A stretch of DNA of 64,000 nucleotides, from positions 38,773 through 102,772 of the forward strand of contig CAJTXE010000009.1 of assembly GCA_910580225.1 (NCBI GenBank), given 5' to 3'. Positions 44,871-53,083 of the stretch are shown here, piece after piece; positions within the stretch are counted from its first letter, which is position 1; each line of letters starts with the position of its first letter. Source of the stretch: an uncultured Acetatifactor sp. (GTDB lineage: Bacteria > Bacillota > Clostridia > Lachnospirales > Lachnospiraceae). The notes under the pieces are model-generated. The model was not told where the DNA came from. It was given only the letters and a program-made list of their open reading frames with translations, and made no database searches. Both the position numbers and the translations under genes were made by a program.

Positions 44871-44899
44871 ATTATAAAATCTTTATCTTCCATTTACAA
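44871..44899 (-). promoter_or_regulatory. SigA-type promoter for the small membrane protein
   Basis: On the minus strand TTGTAA (44894-44899) and TATAAT (44871-44876) are separated by 17 bases. The gene starts 40 bases downstream. Confidence 0.65.
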
Positions 44900-45272
44900 T
44901 GTATATTAATAAGTCATTTTCCAATGGGTACACAATTCCGAAAAGGAAGTATCTAAATACCCTTCTTGTTTCCGCATGGAAAGCCCTGCTTCTCCTGATA
45001 CCTTACACCTGGGAAGCCCCGCTTCTCCGGCAGCCGCAAAACAGGCAGGGCAGACCGCGGCGGCTTTGTGAAAACACTGGGCGCGTTGTGGAGAGGAGAC
45101 TTTCGGCGATGCGCGTCCTATGGCGCGCATTGCCGATGCCAAGGCTCCTCGGAACGCCCTTAGCGCCGATGAGCAAAGCCGCCGCGGGCTGCCCGCCGTC
45201 CCCCGGGACCCCGGCAGGCAGCTTCCCCATCCCAAGCATCCCGGCGCCCCCGGCAGGCAGCTTCCCCCATCC
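44900..45272. repeat. GC-rich gap with a 133-bp palindromic element
   Basis: Perfect 14-base arms CCGCGGCGGCTTTG (45055-45068) and CAAAGCCGCCGCGG (45174-45187) enclose further paired arms, including GGCGATGCGCG/CGCGCATTGCC. GGCAGGCAGCTTCCCC repeats at 45213 and 45252 (period 39) just after the stop of the glycyl radical enzyme gene. No gene is supported. Composition is far more GC-rich than the DNA just below 44900. Confidence 0.75.
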
Positions 45273-47798
45273 TTAGAACCCCTGCTCCGTCCTGCGGATA
45301 ATATCATCCTGCAGCGACTTTGACAACGTGGTAAACAGCGCGCTGTACCCTGCCACACGCACCACCAGATGGGCATATTTCTCCGGATGAGCCTGGGCAT
45401 CCAACAATGTCTGCCTGTCCACCACATTGAACTGCATATGACTGCCCTTCTGGTCAAAATAAGAACGGATTAACGCCACAAAATTCTCCAGTCCCTTCTC
45501 CCCGCTTAGAGCCGTGGGATGAAATTTCTGATTAAACAAAGTGCCGTTGGAAGCGATTCCATGGTCTAACTTGGACACGGAATTTGCCGCAGCAGTGGGG
45601 CCCAACACATCCTTGCCCGCGGAAGGCGAAACCCCGTCCGCCACAGGCGTATGGGCCAGCCTGCCGTCAGGAGTCGCCCCGGTCTGGGCGCCCAGAGGCA
45701 CATTGGCGGATACGGGATACAGTCCCGCCTGGAACTGGCCCCCTCTGGGATTGCGGTATTTCAGCAGTGGCCTGGTATAGGTATATGCTACATCCCGTGC
45801 AAACATATCCACTTCTTCGTTATCATTTCCGAACTTGGGCACCTCATCAATCATGGCCCGCAGCTCCTCATAGCGCTTCTTCTCTTCCGGCGAAACCTCC
45901 GTATTCATCACCGCCGCAATCATGCCCGCCACCTGGTCCTCGTCCACGGACATGCCGTTCCTGCTCATCTCCCTAAGGATTTCCGTAACAATCTCCCCTG
46001 CGCTGACAGCGTCAAAGCCCTGTCCGTAATTCATGGCAAGAGCACGCTTGTACTCCGCCAGAGTCACCTTTTTCTCGTCAAATACCAGTTTCTTAATGGC
46101 ATACAGCGAGTCCGCCATATTTGCAATGCCGAAGCCCTGTGGCCCGGTGAAATTGTAGACCGCGCCGCCCTCCTGAACGGTTTTGCCCCGCTTAATGCAG
46201 TCCTCCACCATGCAGGACAGGAAAGGCAGGGGACATCTGACGGCATGAGCCACGTCAATGGCATTGTCCGCATTTACCAACAGAGATATATTGTATTCCA
46301 TCTGCTTTTTATAAGCATCGTAAAATTCTTCAAACGTGGACATATTTTCCACGTCCCCGGTCTCTATGCTGATCTTCTCCCCCTTATCCCATCCGTTGGA
46401 AAATACCAGTTCCAGAGGACGGCACATATTGTAGAAGGCCGCGTCATGCCACCCTTCCGTTTTGCCTGCCTTCTGTGGCTCCACACAGCCGATGATATTG
46501 TACTCCCTGGCGTCCTCCAAGGTCAGGCCCCGGCTCAACAGGGAGGGGATAATCACCTCGTCATTATAATAGGCAGGAAGCCCGATTCCCGTGCGGGTCA
46601 GGTCCGCCGCCTTCATCAGCAGATCATGGGGAGACTTGTTCCACACCCGGATAGACAGAGATGGCTGGGGCAGGAACACATGCTTGGAGGCGCTGATACA
46701 CATAAAGGACAGATCGTTGGTCACGTCTAACCCTTCCTTGTCCTGCCCCCCTACGATCAGATTCTGGAACAGGCTGTAGCCCGCAAAGCCCTCTGCACTG
46801 GCAGCATCACGGCATTTGTTCAAATCGTTTAATTTTACCCAGATACAGTCGATAAGCTCCTGGGCAAACTCCCTGGACAGCTTTCCTGCCTCCAGATCCT
46901 TCTTATAATAAGGATACATATACTGGTCAAAGCGTCCCGGCGAAATCGAATGCCCACTGGACTCCAGCTGAATCAGCTGCTGCACAAACCAGAAGCTCTG
47001 GCAGGCTTCGTGGAACGTGGAAGCCCCGTATTCCGGCACCCGGGCGCAGTTGGCCGCTATCTGCAGCAGCTCCTGCTTCCTGGCCGAATCCCTGCAGGAC
47101 GCCCCCTCTTTCTCCGCCAGTTCCGCATACCTGCGGGCATACCGGATCACGGCCTCACAGCTCAAGATGGCCGCCTTCAAAAACTGGCTCTTGGTACAGT
47201 AGTCCGCATCCCCCGGATTGCACTTGTCCAGTTCCGCCTCCATCTCCTGAATCAGTCCCCTGTAGCCAATGGCCAGGACCTTGTCATATTGCACGGTCAC
47301 ATGCCCCACGCCGTTATAAAAATAATTGCCCGGAGTGAAAATATTGTGCTCCATGGCCTTCTTCGTCTCCTCGGTCATGAGGGCGGTGGCCAGTTCACTG
47401 GTGGTTTTCCCTTTCCAGTAGGCGTCCGCCTCCAGAAGGTCTTTCTTGGTCTGCTCCGCTATGTAGAAAGGGTCCGCTTTCCGCGTGGCCACGGTGTCGA
47501 ACTCCGCCTCCAGCCATTGATAGGAAAATTCCGGATAGGTCTGGCAGCCCCGGGGTGCAATGGTACTGCTGCCCACCACCAGTTCGTCCTCCCTGATAAT
47601 AATGGGAATGTTGTCAAGTATATGGGCAAAAGCCAGAGCGCGCCGCATGACAATGGGCCTGTCCTCCGTCGCTTTATAAGATTCCGTGATCAGCTTCGCC
47701 CTGGCGGACTCGATCTCCGGCATTTTGGCGTAAAGATGAGCTACCAGTTTGGGGATTCGCTCCGTTTTGGGAATTTCTTCTGTGTAATACTTTGCCAT
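45273..47798 (-). CDS. glycyl radical enzyme, 1,2-propanediol/glycerol dehydratase type
   Basis: The 841-residue protein has the glycyl radical loop RVAGY (Gly817), thiyl cysteine in GCVEP (Cys438, Glu440), GWHD (His451, Asp452), His166 and His283-Ser284. These match the residues that bind glycerol or propanediol in B12-independent diol dehydratases. Pyruvate formate-lyase would show a Cys-Cys pair and is excluded. Residues about 590-645 form an insertion relative to the glycerol dehydratase sequence I recall. There is no N-terminal encapsulation helix: the protein starts directly with the catalytic fold. AAAGGAG precedes the ATG. It follows the phosphorylase at 47898 by 99 bases. Confidence 0.92.
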   Translation of the reverse strand: MAKYYTEEIPKTERIPKLVAHLYAKMPEIESARAKLITESYKATEDRPIVMRRALAFAHILDNIPIIIREDELVVGSSTIAPRGCQTYPEFSYQWLEAEFDTVATRKADPFYIAEQTKKDLLEADAYWKGKTTSELATALMTEETKKAMEHNIFTPGNYFYNGVGHVTVQYDKVLAIGYRGLIQEMEAELDKCNPGDADYCTKSQFLKAAILSCEAVIRYARRYAELAEKEGASCRDSARKQELLQIAANCARVPEYGASTFHEACQSFWFVQQLIQLESSGHSISPGRFDQYMYPYYKKDLEAGKLSREFAQELIDCIWVKLNDLNKCRDAASAEGFAGYSLFQNLIVGGQDKEGLDVTNDLSFMCISASKHVFLPQPSLSIRVWNKSPHDLLMKAADLTRTGIGLPAYYNDEVIIPSLLSRGLTLEDAREYNIIGCVEPQKAGKTEGWHDAAFYNMCRPLELVFSNGWDKGEKISIETGDVENMSTFEEFYDAYKKQMEYNISLLVNADNAIDVAHAVRCPLPFLSCMVEDCIKRGKTVQEGGAVYNFTGPQGFGIANMADSLYAIKKLVFDEKKVTLAEYKRALAMNYGQGFDAVSAGEIVTEILREMSRNGMSVDEDQVAGMIAAVMNTEVSPEEKKRYEELRAMIDEVPKFGNDNEEVDMFARDVAYTYTRPLLKYRNPRGGQFQAGLYPVSANVPLGAQTGATPDGRLAHTPVADGVSPSAGKDVLGPTAAANSVSKLDHGIASNGTLFNQKFHPTALSGEKGLENFVALIRSYFDQKGSHMQFNVVDRQTLLDAQAHPEKYAHLVVRVAGYSALFTTLSKSLQDDIIRRTEQGF

Positions 47799-47897
47799 TG
47801 CTGCTCCTTTCCATATCCAGTACTGTGTGCTGCTTTTCCTTTATCTGCTTTCCTTCTTTTATTCTGTATATAGGTAAATTTGTCTGCCTGCATCAGG

Positions 47898-48662
47898 CTA
47901 AATGATCTCCACCAGTTCCCTGCACAGCATAACCAAATCATGCCGGATTCCCTCCCGGGTGTTCCATCCTCTTCCGGACCATTCTTCTCCGGAAACATCA
48001 TCCCCGCCATAGATCAGCGCGCCATAGGCAAAGTTCCGAAACCGGGCAACGGCAATGCACCCGGCCTGTTCCATTTCCACAATCTTCGCGCCTTCCTCTT
48101 TTCTCCTGCTGATTCTCTGGGCTGTCTCCCGGAAAAGAGCGTCCGTGGTCCAGGTCAGGCCGTTCAGATAAGGTATGCTGCGGCCGTTAAGATAATTTTT
48201 GATTTTACCGGTAACCTCCGGATCTGTATAAATCACTCTTGAGGGCGCTATGTACTGATAGGAGAAGCCCTCGTCCCTGATGGCTCCGTCTACCACCAGA
48301 ATCTCACCCACCGCAATGTTCCGGTCCAGAACGCCCCCGCCGCCGCAGAACATGACTTTCTCAATTCCCATTGCATGAAATTCGTCCAGATTTCCCCCGC
48401 AGGCGGGACAGCCCACCTGTCCCAAGGTCAGCAGCACGTCAGGATGTTCTGTAAAATGATAAATCATAAACGGGTTTTCGCCCGCCATAAGCCGCTCTTC
48501 CCTGATCTGTCCCTGCGCCGCCAGTTTGTTCACCACTTCCGGAAAAAAGGTGATTACCATCTTGTCCGTCCCGAACTTCTCATGCCCAAAACTGCCGGGA
48601 TTTAATTTGGCTGTGGGATTGTCATCAAATTCCAATACCGGAAAGTCATTTCTGCTAAGCAT
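47898..48662 (-). CDS. nucleoside phosphorylase (PNP/UDP family), copy 1
   Basis: The 254-residue protein has the family's glycine-rich VMFCGGGGVLDRNIAVGEILVV segment, WTTDALFRET and VEMEQAGCIAVA. The Met-Glu pair that holds the ribose is kept, but the usual VEMESAA has Gln for Ser. It heads the glycyl radical cluster behind a strong promoter. The paralogue at 41437 shares the same order of motifs. The substrate is unknown. Uridine and 5'-deoxyadenosine are possible. Confidence 0.85.
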   Translation of the reverse strand: MLSRNDFPVLEFDDNPTAKLNPGSFGHEKFGTDKMVITFFPEVVNKLAAQGQIREERLMAGENPFMIYHFTEHPDVLLTLGQVGCPACGGNLDEFHAMGIEKVMFCGGGGVLDRNIAVGEILVVDGAIRDEGFSYQYIAPSRVIYTDPEVTGKIKNYLNGRSIPYLNGLTWTTDALFRETAQRISRRKEEGAKIVEMEQAGCIAVARFRNFAYGALIYGGDDVSGEEWSGRGWNTREGIRHDLVMLCRELVEII

Positions 48663-48731
48663 ACTGCGCTCCTCCTCTACAGAATCCGGCCTGTCTCTCC
48701 TGCCGGATTGTCAAAGTAGTCCATATTGTTC

Positions 48732-48760
48732 AGTATATGCTTATATGAAAGGGATGTCAA
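48732..48760 (-). promoter_or_regulatory. SigA-type promoter of the glycyl radical cluster
   Basis: On the minus strand TTGACA (48755-48760) and TATACT (48732-48737) are separated by 17 bases. The phosphorylase start lies 70 bases downstream. Confidence 0.8.
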
Positions 48761-48876
48761 TAAATCTGGCACTATTTTTATTGATATTTTTGTGGATTTA
48801 TTTTGTTTTATGTTGTTTCTTAAACATCGCAGCAAATTTCCCGCAAAGCTTTCTGTTTCGTTTGCGCCCCATCCCG

Positions 48877-49272
48877 CTATGACTGCCCGGAAGCCTCTCG
48901 TTTCGGAATCGTCTTTACGCCAAGCATAAAATAAAAGACATGGAACACCCACACGCAGGCAAGGACAATCCTCCCCACGGGAACCTGATCCATCATGATA
49001 AATCCCACTGACATCAAAAGCGTAACCGTCACCATAATCTTAACTTTCGTTTTCCGCGTCATGCCCCTGCCTTTCACGTAGCTTTCCAGATTGTTTTTAT
49101 ACAGCTTTGTCCCGGTAAACCAGTGATTCAGCCTTTCCGAACTTCTGGCAAAGCAGAACGCCGCCAGCAGAAGAAACGGGAAAGAAGGCAGAAGCGGAAG
49201 AACCGCGCCTAAAGCGCCCAACCCTGCACCGATGCATCCTAAAACCACGTATAAAATCTTTTTAAGCCTCAT
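48877..49272 (-). CDS. YbaN/DUF454-like membrane protein
   Basis: The 131-residue protein has hydrophobic segments at about residues 4-38, 78-92 and 100-115 and the family motif LPLLPSFPFLLLAAFCFARSS followed by W...KLYKN. DUF454 proteins are small inner-membrane proteins of unknown role, often near respiratory or heme genes. The ATG at 49272 has AGGAGG about 13 bases upstream, a long spacing. The CydDC-like ABC genes lie immediately upstream on the same strand. Confidence 0.8.
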   Translation of the reverse strand: MRLKKILYVVLGCIGAGLGALGAVLPLLPSFPFLLLAAFCFARSSERLNHWFTGTKLYKNNLESYVKGRGMTRKTKVKIMVTVTLLMSVGFIMMDQVPVGRIVLACVWVFHVFYFMLGVKTIPKREASGQS

Positions 49273-49386
49273 TATATTACTTAAGCCTCCTTCTCTTTTT
49301 CTTTGTTTCCAACACATTGCATGCCGCTCCGTATGGAGGAAGATCATCCTGCCCGGAACAGGCGCCGGATATCCGCACAGGCGCGG

Positions 49387-51072
49387 CTACCTGGTCTGTT
49401 GCCCGCAAAAATACACCATATCCGCAATCCTCATGGTGGACTGCCTGTGTGACACCAACAGCACCGTTTTTCCATCCTGCCCTTCCCGCAGGGATTTCAG
49501 GATGACCGCCTCATTTAAGCTGTCCAGGTTACTGGTAGGCTCGTCAAGGAGCAGGAAAGGCGCGTCATGCAGAAATGCCCTTGCCAGCCCAAGCCGCTGC
49601 CTCTCCCCGCCCGAAAGAGTATCCCCAAGTTCCCCTACAGGCGTATCATACCCCTGGGGCAGCCCCATGATAAAATCATGAATGGAAGCTTTCCGGCAGG
49701 CCGCTTCCATTTCAGCGTCCGTGGCGTCCGGCTTCGCAATCCGCAGATTGCTTCTGATGCTGTCACGGAACAGATGGGTTTCCTGGGTCATGAAGCTCTC
49801 CATATCTCTCAAATCCGCCGTGTTTATTTCGGCAATGTTCCTGCCGGAAATCTCCACCCTTCCGTTTTCCGCATCCCAGAAACGCATGAACAGCTTTAAC
49901 AGCGTGGATTTCCCGCTTCCGCTTTTCCCGACAATCCCGGTGATCTTTCCTTCCTGAATCTCCAAAGACACACCGTCAAGAATGTTTTCCGCCCCATAGG
50001 AAAAGCTGACGTTTTTTGCGGCAGCGCCTTCAAAGGCCGTTTTTCGGCCCGTCTTTTTTTCCCGGCCCGTCTCCTCCACTGCGGGCGTTTCGTCTAAAAT
50101 GTCCAACACGCGGCTGCCCGCGGCGAAGGTATTCTGCAGCGTGCTTCCCAGATTTGCCAATGCCACGGTGGGGCCAAAAGAAGAAAACAGGGCAATGACC
50201 GGAACGAGTACCCCGTCAAAATCCACTTCCGCCTTTTGGTACAGCATTACGGAGACGAACAGCATACACAGATCAGATATCAGGATTGCCGTATTCGTGA
50301 CCGCCATATTCCTCCCCGCGGCACGCTTCATCCGTTGTTCGATCTCCGAAAGAGCCTCCGTCCTTTCATTCATCTGCATCAGGCGTTCCCTGCCCCGTCC
50401 ATACTGTATGATTTCGGACAGCCCCCGCAGACTGTCCAGGACAAACCCGCTTAAAGCTCCGGAACCGGCCCGGAACTCCGCAGCGGCAGACGCCTCTGTT
50501 CGTCCGCCGCCGCTTAACTTTGAAGTGACAGCCGGTATTGCAATCCCCACTGCCAGATATGCCAGAAGCGCCAGAATCCCCAGTGCCGGGTGGAAGGCGC
50601 CGATAAACAGACACATAACGACGGTATACAAAAATGCGATTGCCGCCGGAGAAATGGTGTGCGCATAGAAAACCTCCAACAGCTCGATATCCGACGTAAT
50701 GACCGAGATCAGATCCCCTTTGTCCCTGCCCTCCAGTTTTGCAGGGCAGAGTTTCCGTAATGCAAGGAACACCTTATCCCGGATCAGCGCCAGCAGCTTA
50801 AACGCGATAAAATGGTTGCAGGACTGTTCCGCGTACCGAAGACCCGCCCGCAGCACAGCAAACACAAGTACACAGGCAAATATGCATTTCAGGCTCAACG
50901 GCGTATCAATGCCAAGCAGCCCAAGCACGGCGTATCCGCCGAAAACCGTGATAAACGATGCGCACAAATGACCTGCAAGCCCCATGACCACCGCCAGGAC
51001 CATAAATCCCGCAAGGGGCTTCACAAGGCATGCCAGCCTTGCCATAACCGCAAATCCGCTCCGCCTTTTCAT
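49387..51072 (-). CDS. ABC transporter with fused permease and ATPase, CydC-like
   Basis: The 561-residue protein has six membrane helices (residues 15-320) and an ATPase domain with Walker A GKSGSGKST, signature LSGGERQRLGLARAF and Walker B FLLLDEPTSNLD. CydDC-type exporters form heterodimers that move thiols or heme-related compounds and support cytochrome bd assembly. No cytochrome genes are visible here, so the substrate is uncertain. Its ATG overlaps the stop of the upstream partner by four bases. Confidence 0.88.
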   Translation of the reverse strand: MKRRSGFAVMARLACLVKPLAGFMVLAVVMGLAGHLCASFITVFGGYAVLGLLGIDTPLSLKCIFACVLVFAVLRAGLRYAEQSCNHFIAFKLLALIRDKVFLALRKLCPAKLEGRDKGDLISVITSDIELLEVFYAHTISPAAIAFLYTVVMCLFIGAFHPALGILALLAYLAVGIAIPAVTSKLSGGGRTEASAAAEFRAGSGALSGFVLDSLRGLSEIIQYGRGRERLMQMNERTEALSEIEQRMKRAAGRNMAVTNTAILISDLCMLFVSVMLYQKAEVDFDGVLVPVIALFSSFGPTVALANLGSTLQNTFAAGSRVLDILDETPAVEETGREKKTGRKTAFEGAAAKNVSFSYGAENILDGVSLEIQEGKITGIVGKSGSGKSTLLKLFMRFWDAENGRVEISGRNIAEINTADLRDMESFMTQETHLFRDSIRSNLRIAKPDATDAEMEAACRKASIHDFIMGLPQGYDTPVGELGDTLSGGERQRLGLARAFLHDAPFLLLDEPTSNLDSLNEAVILKSLREGQDGKTVLLVSHRQSTMRIADMVYFCGQQTR

Positions 51073-52841
51073 ATATCCGTACCGTCCTTTCCAAAATTTT
51101 CAAGACTCTGCTGCGTGTTCCACAGCTTTGCATAAATGCCGCCCCGCGCCAACAGTTGCTCATGGCTGCCGCTTTCTGCCACGTTCCCCCCATCCATCAC
51201 ATAGATATTGTCTGATTCCGTCACATTGGCAAGGCGGTGGGAAATAAGGATTACCGTTTTATGCCCCGCCAACCCATGGATTTCCCGCATAATGTCATTC
51301 TCACTCTCCACATCAATATTGGAGGCAGCCTCGTCAAAAATATACACGGGACTGTCATGGAGCAGCGCCCTTGCCAACGCAAGCCTCTGGCGCTGCCCGC
51401 CCGACAGGTTAGAGGCTTTTTCCGTAAGAAATGTATCAAGCCCGCCTCGGGACCTCGAAAAGCCTGCCATGTTCACCCGCTCCAAAACCTCCCACAGCTC
51501 CGGGTCAGAGGCGTCCGGCTTCCCCATCCGAAGATTCTCTCTCACCGTGCCCTTGAACAGGTAACTCTGGTGGCTGACATAAGTAATGTTTTTCATCAGT
51601 TCCGATTCCCTTATGTCTGCCAGTGCCCTGCCTCCGATTTCCACCGAACCGCCAAAGCCCCTGTTTCTCCCCATTAAAACTGCCGCCACAGTGGACTTTC
51701 CGCAGCCGCTCTCCCCCACAATGGAAACAAATCTCCCTTTCGGAAACTCCATGTCAATTCCGCACAGAATTTCCCTTCCTCCATTGTCAAAATCGCCCCC
51801 ACCTGAAGAATTGCCGTCATAGGAAAACCGCAGTCCGGTACAGACAATATCGCAGTCCGGCGGAAAGCATCCTGTCTTCTCTTCTGTTTCAGGCAGATCC
51901 AGCAGGCGGAAAATCTTGTCGCCTGCCGCCATGCCGTTCATCGCCACATGGAAGAAACTGCCAAGCTGCCGCATGGGGATAAAGAAATCCGCCGAAAGAA
52001 GGATAAGCAAAAGACATCCCGAAAGCGTCACATTCCCTGCACGGAACTGCGTTGCCGCCATAATCACCCCTAATGCCGCGCCCCCATAGGCAATCAGGTC
52101 CATGATGGTAATCGAATTAAGCTGCATTGTCAGAACTTTCATGGTTATTCTACGGAATTTTTCCGCCTCGCGATTCATCTCCTCATTCTTAAAACCGTCC
52201 GCCTGGTAGATTTTAAGTGTGGTAAGTCCCTGCAGGTTTTCCAGAAAGGTATCTCCCAAAGCCGTGTACTGCCCCCAGTATTTAGACAGCAGCTTTTTCG
52301 CCCATGTCTGCACCGCCGCTATGGAAACGGGTATCAGGGGCACACATACAAGCAGGACAACCGCGGAAGGCACATTGACAAAGCACAAACAGGCAAACAA
52401 TGTAAGCGGGGCAAGCATCGCATAGAAGAACTGGGGAAGATATGACCCGAAGTAGGTTTCAAGCTGCTCCACCCCCTCTACCGCCACCTGCACCACTTCC
52501 GATGTCTTCACCTGCCCATTGTAAGAAGCGCCCAGCCGCAGAAGTTTTTCATATATTTTTTCACGCAGTACTTTTTTTACCGTTTTTGATGAGAGATATC
52601 CCAAACGGCTTGAAAGGAGTGTACAGGCAAAACGGACCGTAACCGCTGTCCCTGCTGCCGCAGCCGTAAAGAACCAGCTGTTTTTATCTGCCGTTTTATG
52701 GAAAAGAGAGGCAAGCAGGCCTGTCACTGCCGTCATCAGGGCGATATTCGCCGCAAGGGAACACCACTGGGCCGCCACGTTGCCCGCTATATATTTTTTG
52801 CTCTCGCTGACAGTCCCGATCAGCCTTTTATTGATCATCAT
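51069..52841 (-). CDS. ABC transporter with fused permease and ATPase, CydD-like
   Basis: The 590-residue protein is the partner of the gene above. The membrane domain covers residues 15-320. The ATPase has Walker A GESGCGKST, signature LSGGQRQRLALARAL and IFDEAASNIDVE, with Ala replacing the usual Pro after Glu. The membrane domain has the KTSEVVQVAVEGVEQLETYFGSYLP coupling region typical of CydD. Two tandem ATG codons follow AGGAGG, and the first was taken. Confidence 0.88.
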   Translation of the reverse strand: MMINKRLIGTVSESKKYIAGNVAAQWCSLAANIALMTAVTGLLASLFHKTADKNSWFFTAAAAGTAVTVRFACTLLSSRLGYLSSKTVKKVLREKIYEKLLRLGASYNGQVKTSEVVQVAVEGVEQLETYFGSYLPQFFYAMLAPLTLFACLCFVNVPSAVVLLVCVPLIPVSIAAVQTWAKKLLSKYWGQYTALGDTFLENLQGLTTLKIYQADGFKNEEMNREAEKFRRITMKVLTMQLNSITIMDLIAYGGAALGVIMAATQFRAGNVTLSGCLLLILLSADFFIPMRQLGSFFHVAMNGMAAGDKIFRLLDLPETEEKTGCFPPDCDIVCTGLRFSYDGNSSGGGDFDNGGREILCGIDMEFPKGRFVSIVGESGCGKSTVAAVLMGRNRGFGGSVEIGGRALADIRESELMKNITYVSHQSYLFKGTVRENLRMGKPDASDPELWEVLERVNMAGFSRSRGGLDTFLTEKASNLSGGQRQRLALARALLHDSPVYIFDEAASNIDVESENDIMREIHGLAGHKTVILISHRLANVTESDNIYVMDGGNVAESGSHEQLLARGGIYAKLWNTQQSLENFGKDGTDI

Positions 52842-52854
52842 AAATTTACCTCCT

Positions 52855-52969
52855 ATTTATACTGCAGACCGCCAGGATTTACAGTAATGCCTACGGGAAA
52901 ATACCTGGCTGGCGGTCTGCAGTCGGGTTGTACTGCAAATTCAACCGGTGTGCAGTATAAATCGCTGCG
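52855..52969. repeat. 115-bp palindromic element ending in TCGCTGCG, second copy
   Basis: The element begins ATTTATAC (52855-52862) and ends GTATAAATCGCTGCG (52955-52969). A perfect 15-bp hairpin ACTGCAGACCGCCAG/CTGGCGGTCTGCAGT (52861-52875 with 52909-52923) lies inside, and a GCTGC-GGAT-GCAGC hairpin follows. Length and ends match the element at 43780-43894, but the inner stem differs. It lies in the leader of the ABC operon. Confidence 0.8.
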
Positions 52970-52985
52970 GATGCAGCCCTATTTG

Positions 52986-53047
52986 GTTAGCAAAAACTAA
53001 CCCATGTCCTTAAAAAATGCGGCCGCTTTGTGTTAGTGGCCGCTAAC
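52986..53047 (-). promoter_or_regulatory. two GTTAG-N6-CTAAC operator-like inverted repeats
   Basis: Perfect palindromic half-sites GTTAG-N6-CTAAC occur at 52986-53001 and 53032-53047, with centres 46 bases apart. The second starts about seven bases past the -10 box, so a bound repressor would block transcription of the ABC operon. The pattern resembles TetR-family operators. No TetR gene lies in the window. Confidence 0.6.
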
Positions 53048-53053
53048 TTTTTA

Positions 53054-53083
53054 AGTATACCTCTTATTTCCTGTTTTTGTCAA
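53054..53083 (-). promoter_or_regulatory. SigA-type promoter of the CydDC-like operon
   Basis: On the minus strand TTGACA (53078-53083) and TATACT (53054-53059) are separated by 18 bases. The -35 box overlaps the stop codon of the preceding sugar operon. Confidence 0.75.

Noticed and set aside
44906..45457. A 183-codon minus-strand frame through the GC-rich palindrome
   Set aside because: It overlaps the end of the glycyl radical enzyme gene in another frame, is Cys/Arg/Trp-rich and exists because the palindrome has few stop codons.
45651..46730. A 359-codon open frame on the plus strand
   Set aside because: It is antisense to the glycyl radical enzyme gene, which has all catalytic motifs in frame. 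The product matches no recognised fold.
45273..47798. Pyruvate formate-lyase or choline trimethylamine-lyase
   Set aside because: The Cys-Cys pair of pyruvate formate-lyase is absent. GWHD and His-Ser fit diol dehydratases. No choline-related genes accompany it.
48677..48952. A 91-codon minus-strand frame across the promoter of the glycyl radical cluster
   Set aside because: It overlaps the YbaN-like gene in antisense phase terms and runs through a strong promoter, with no ribosome site.
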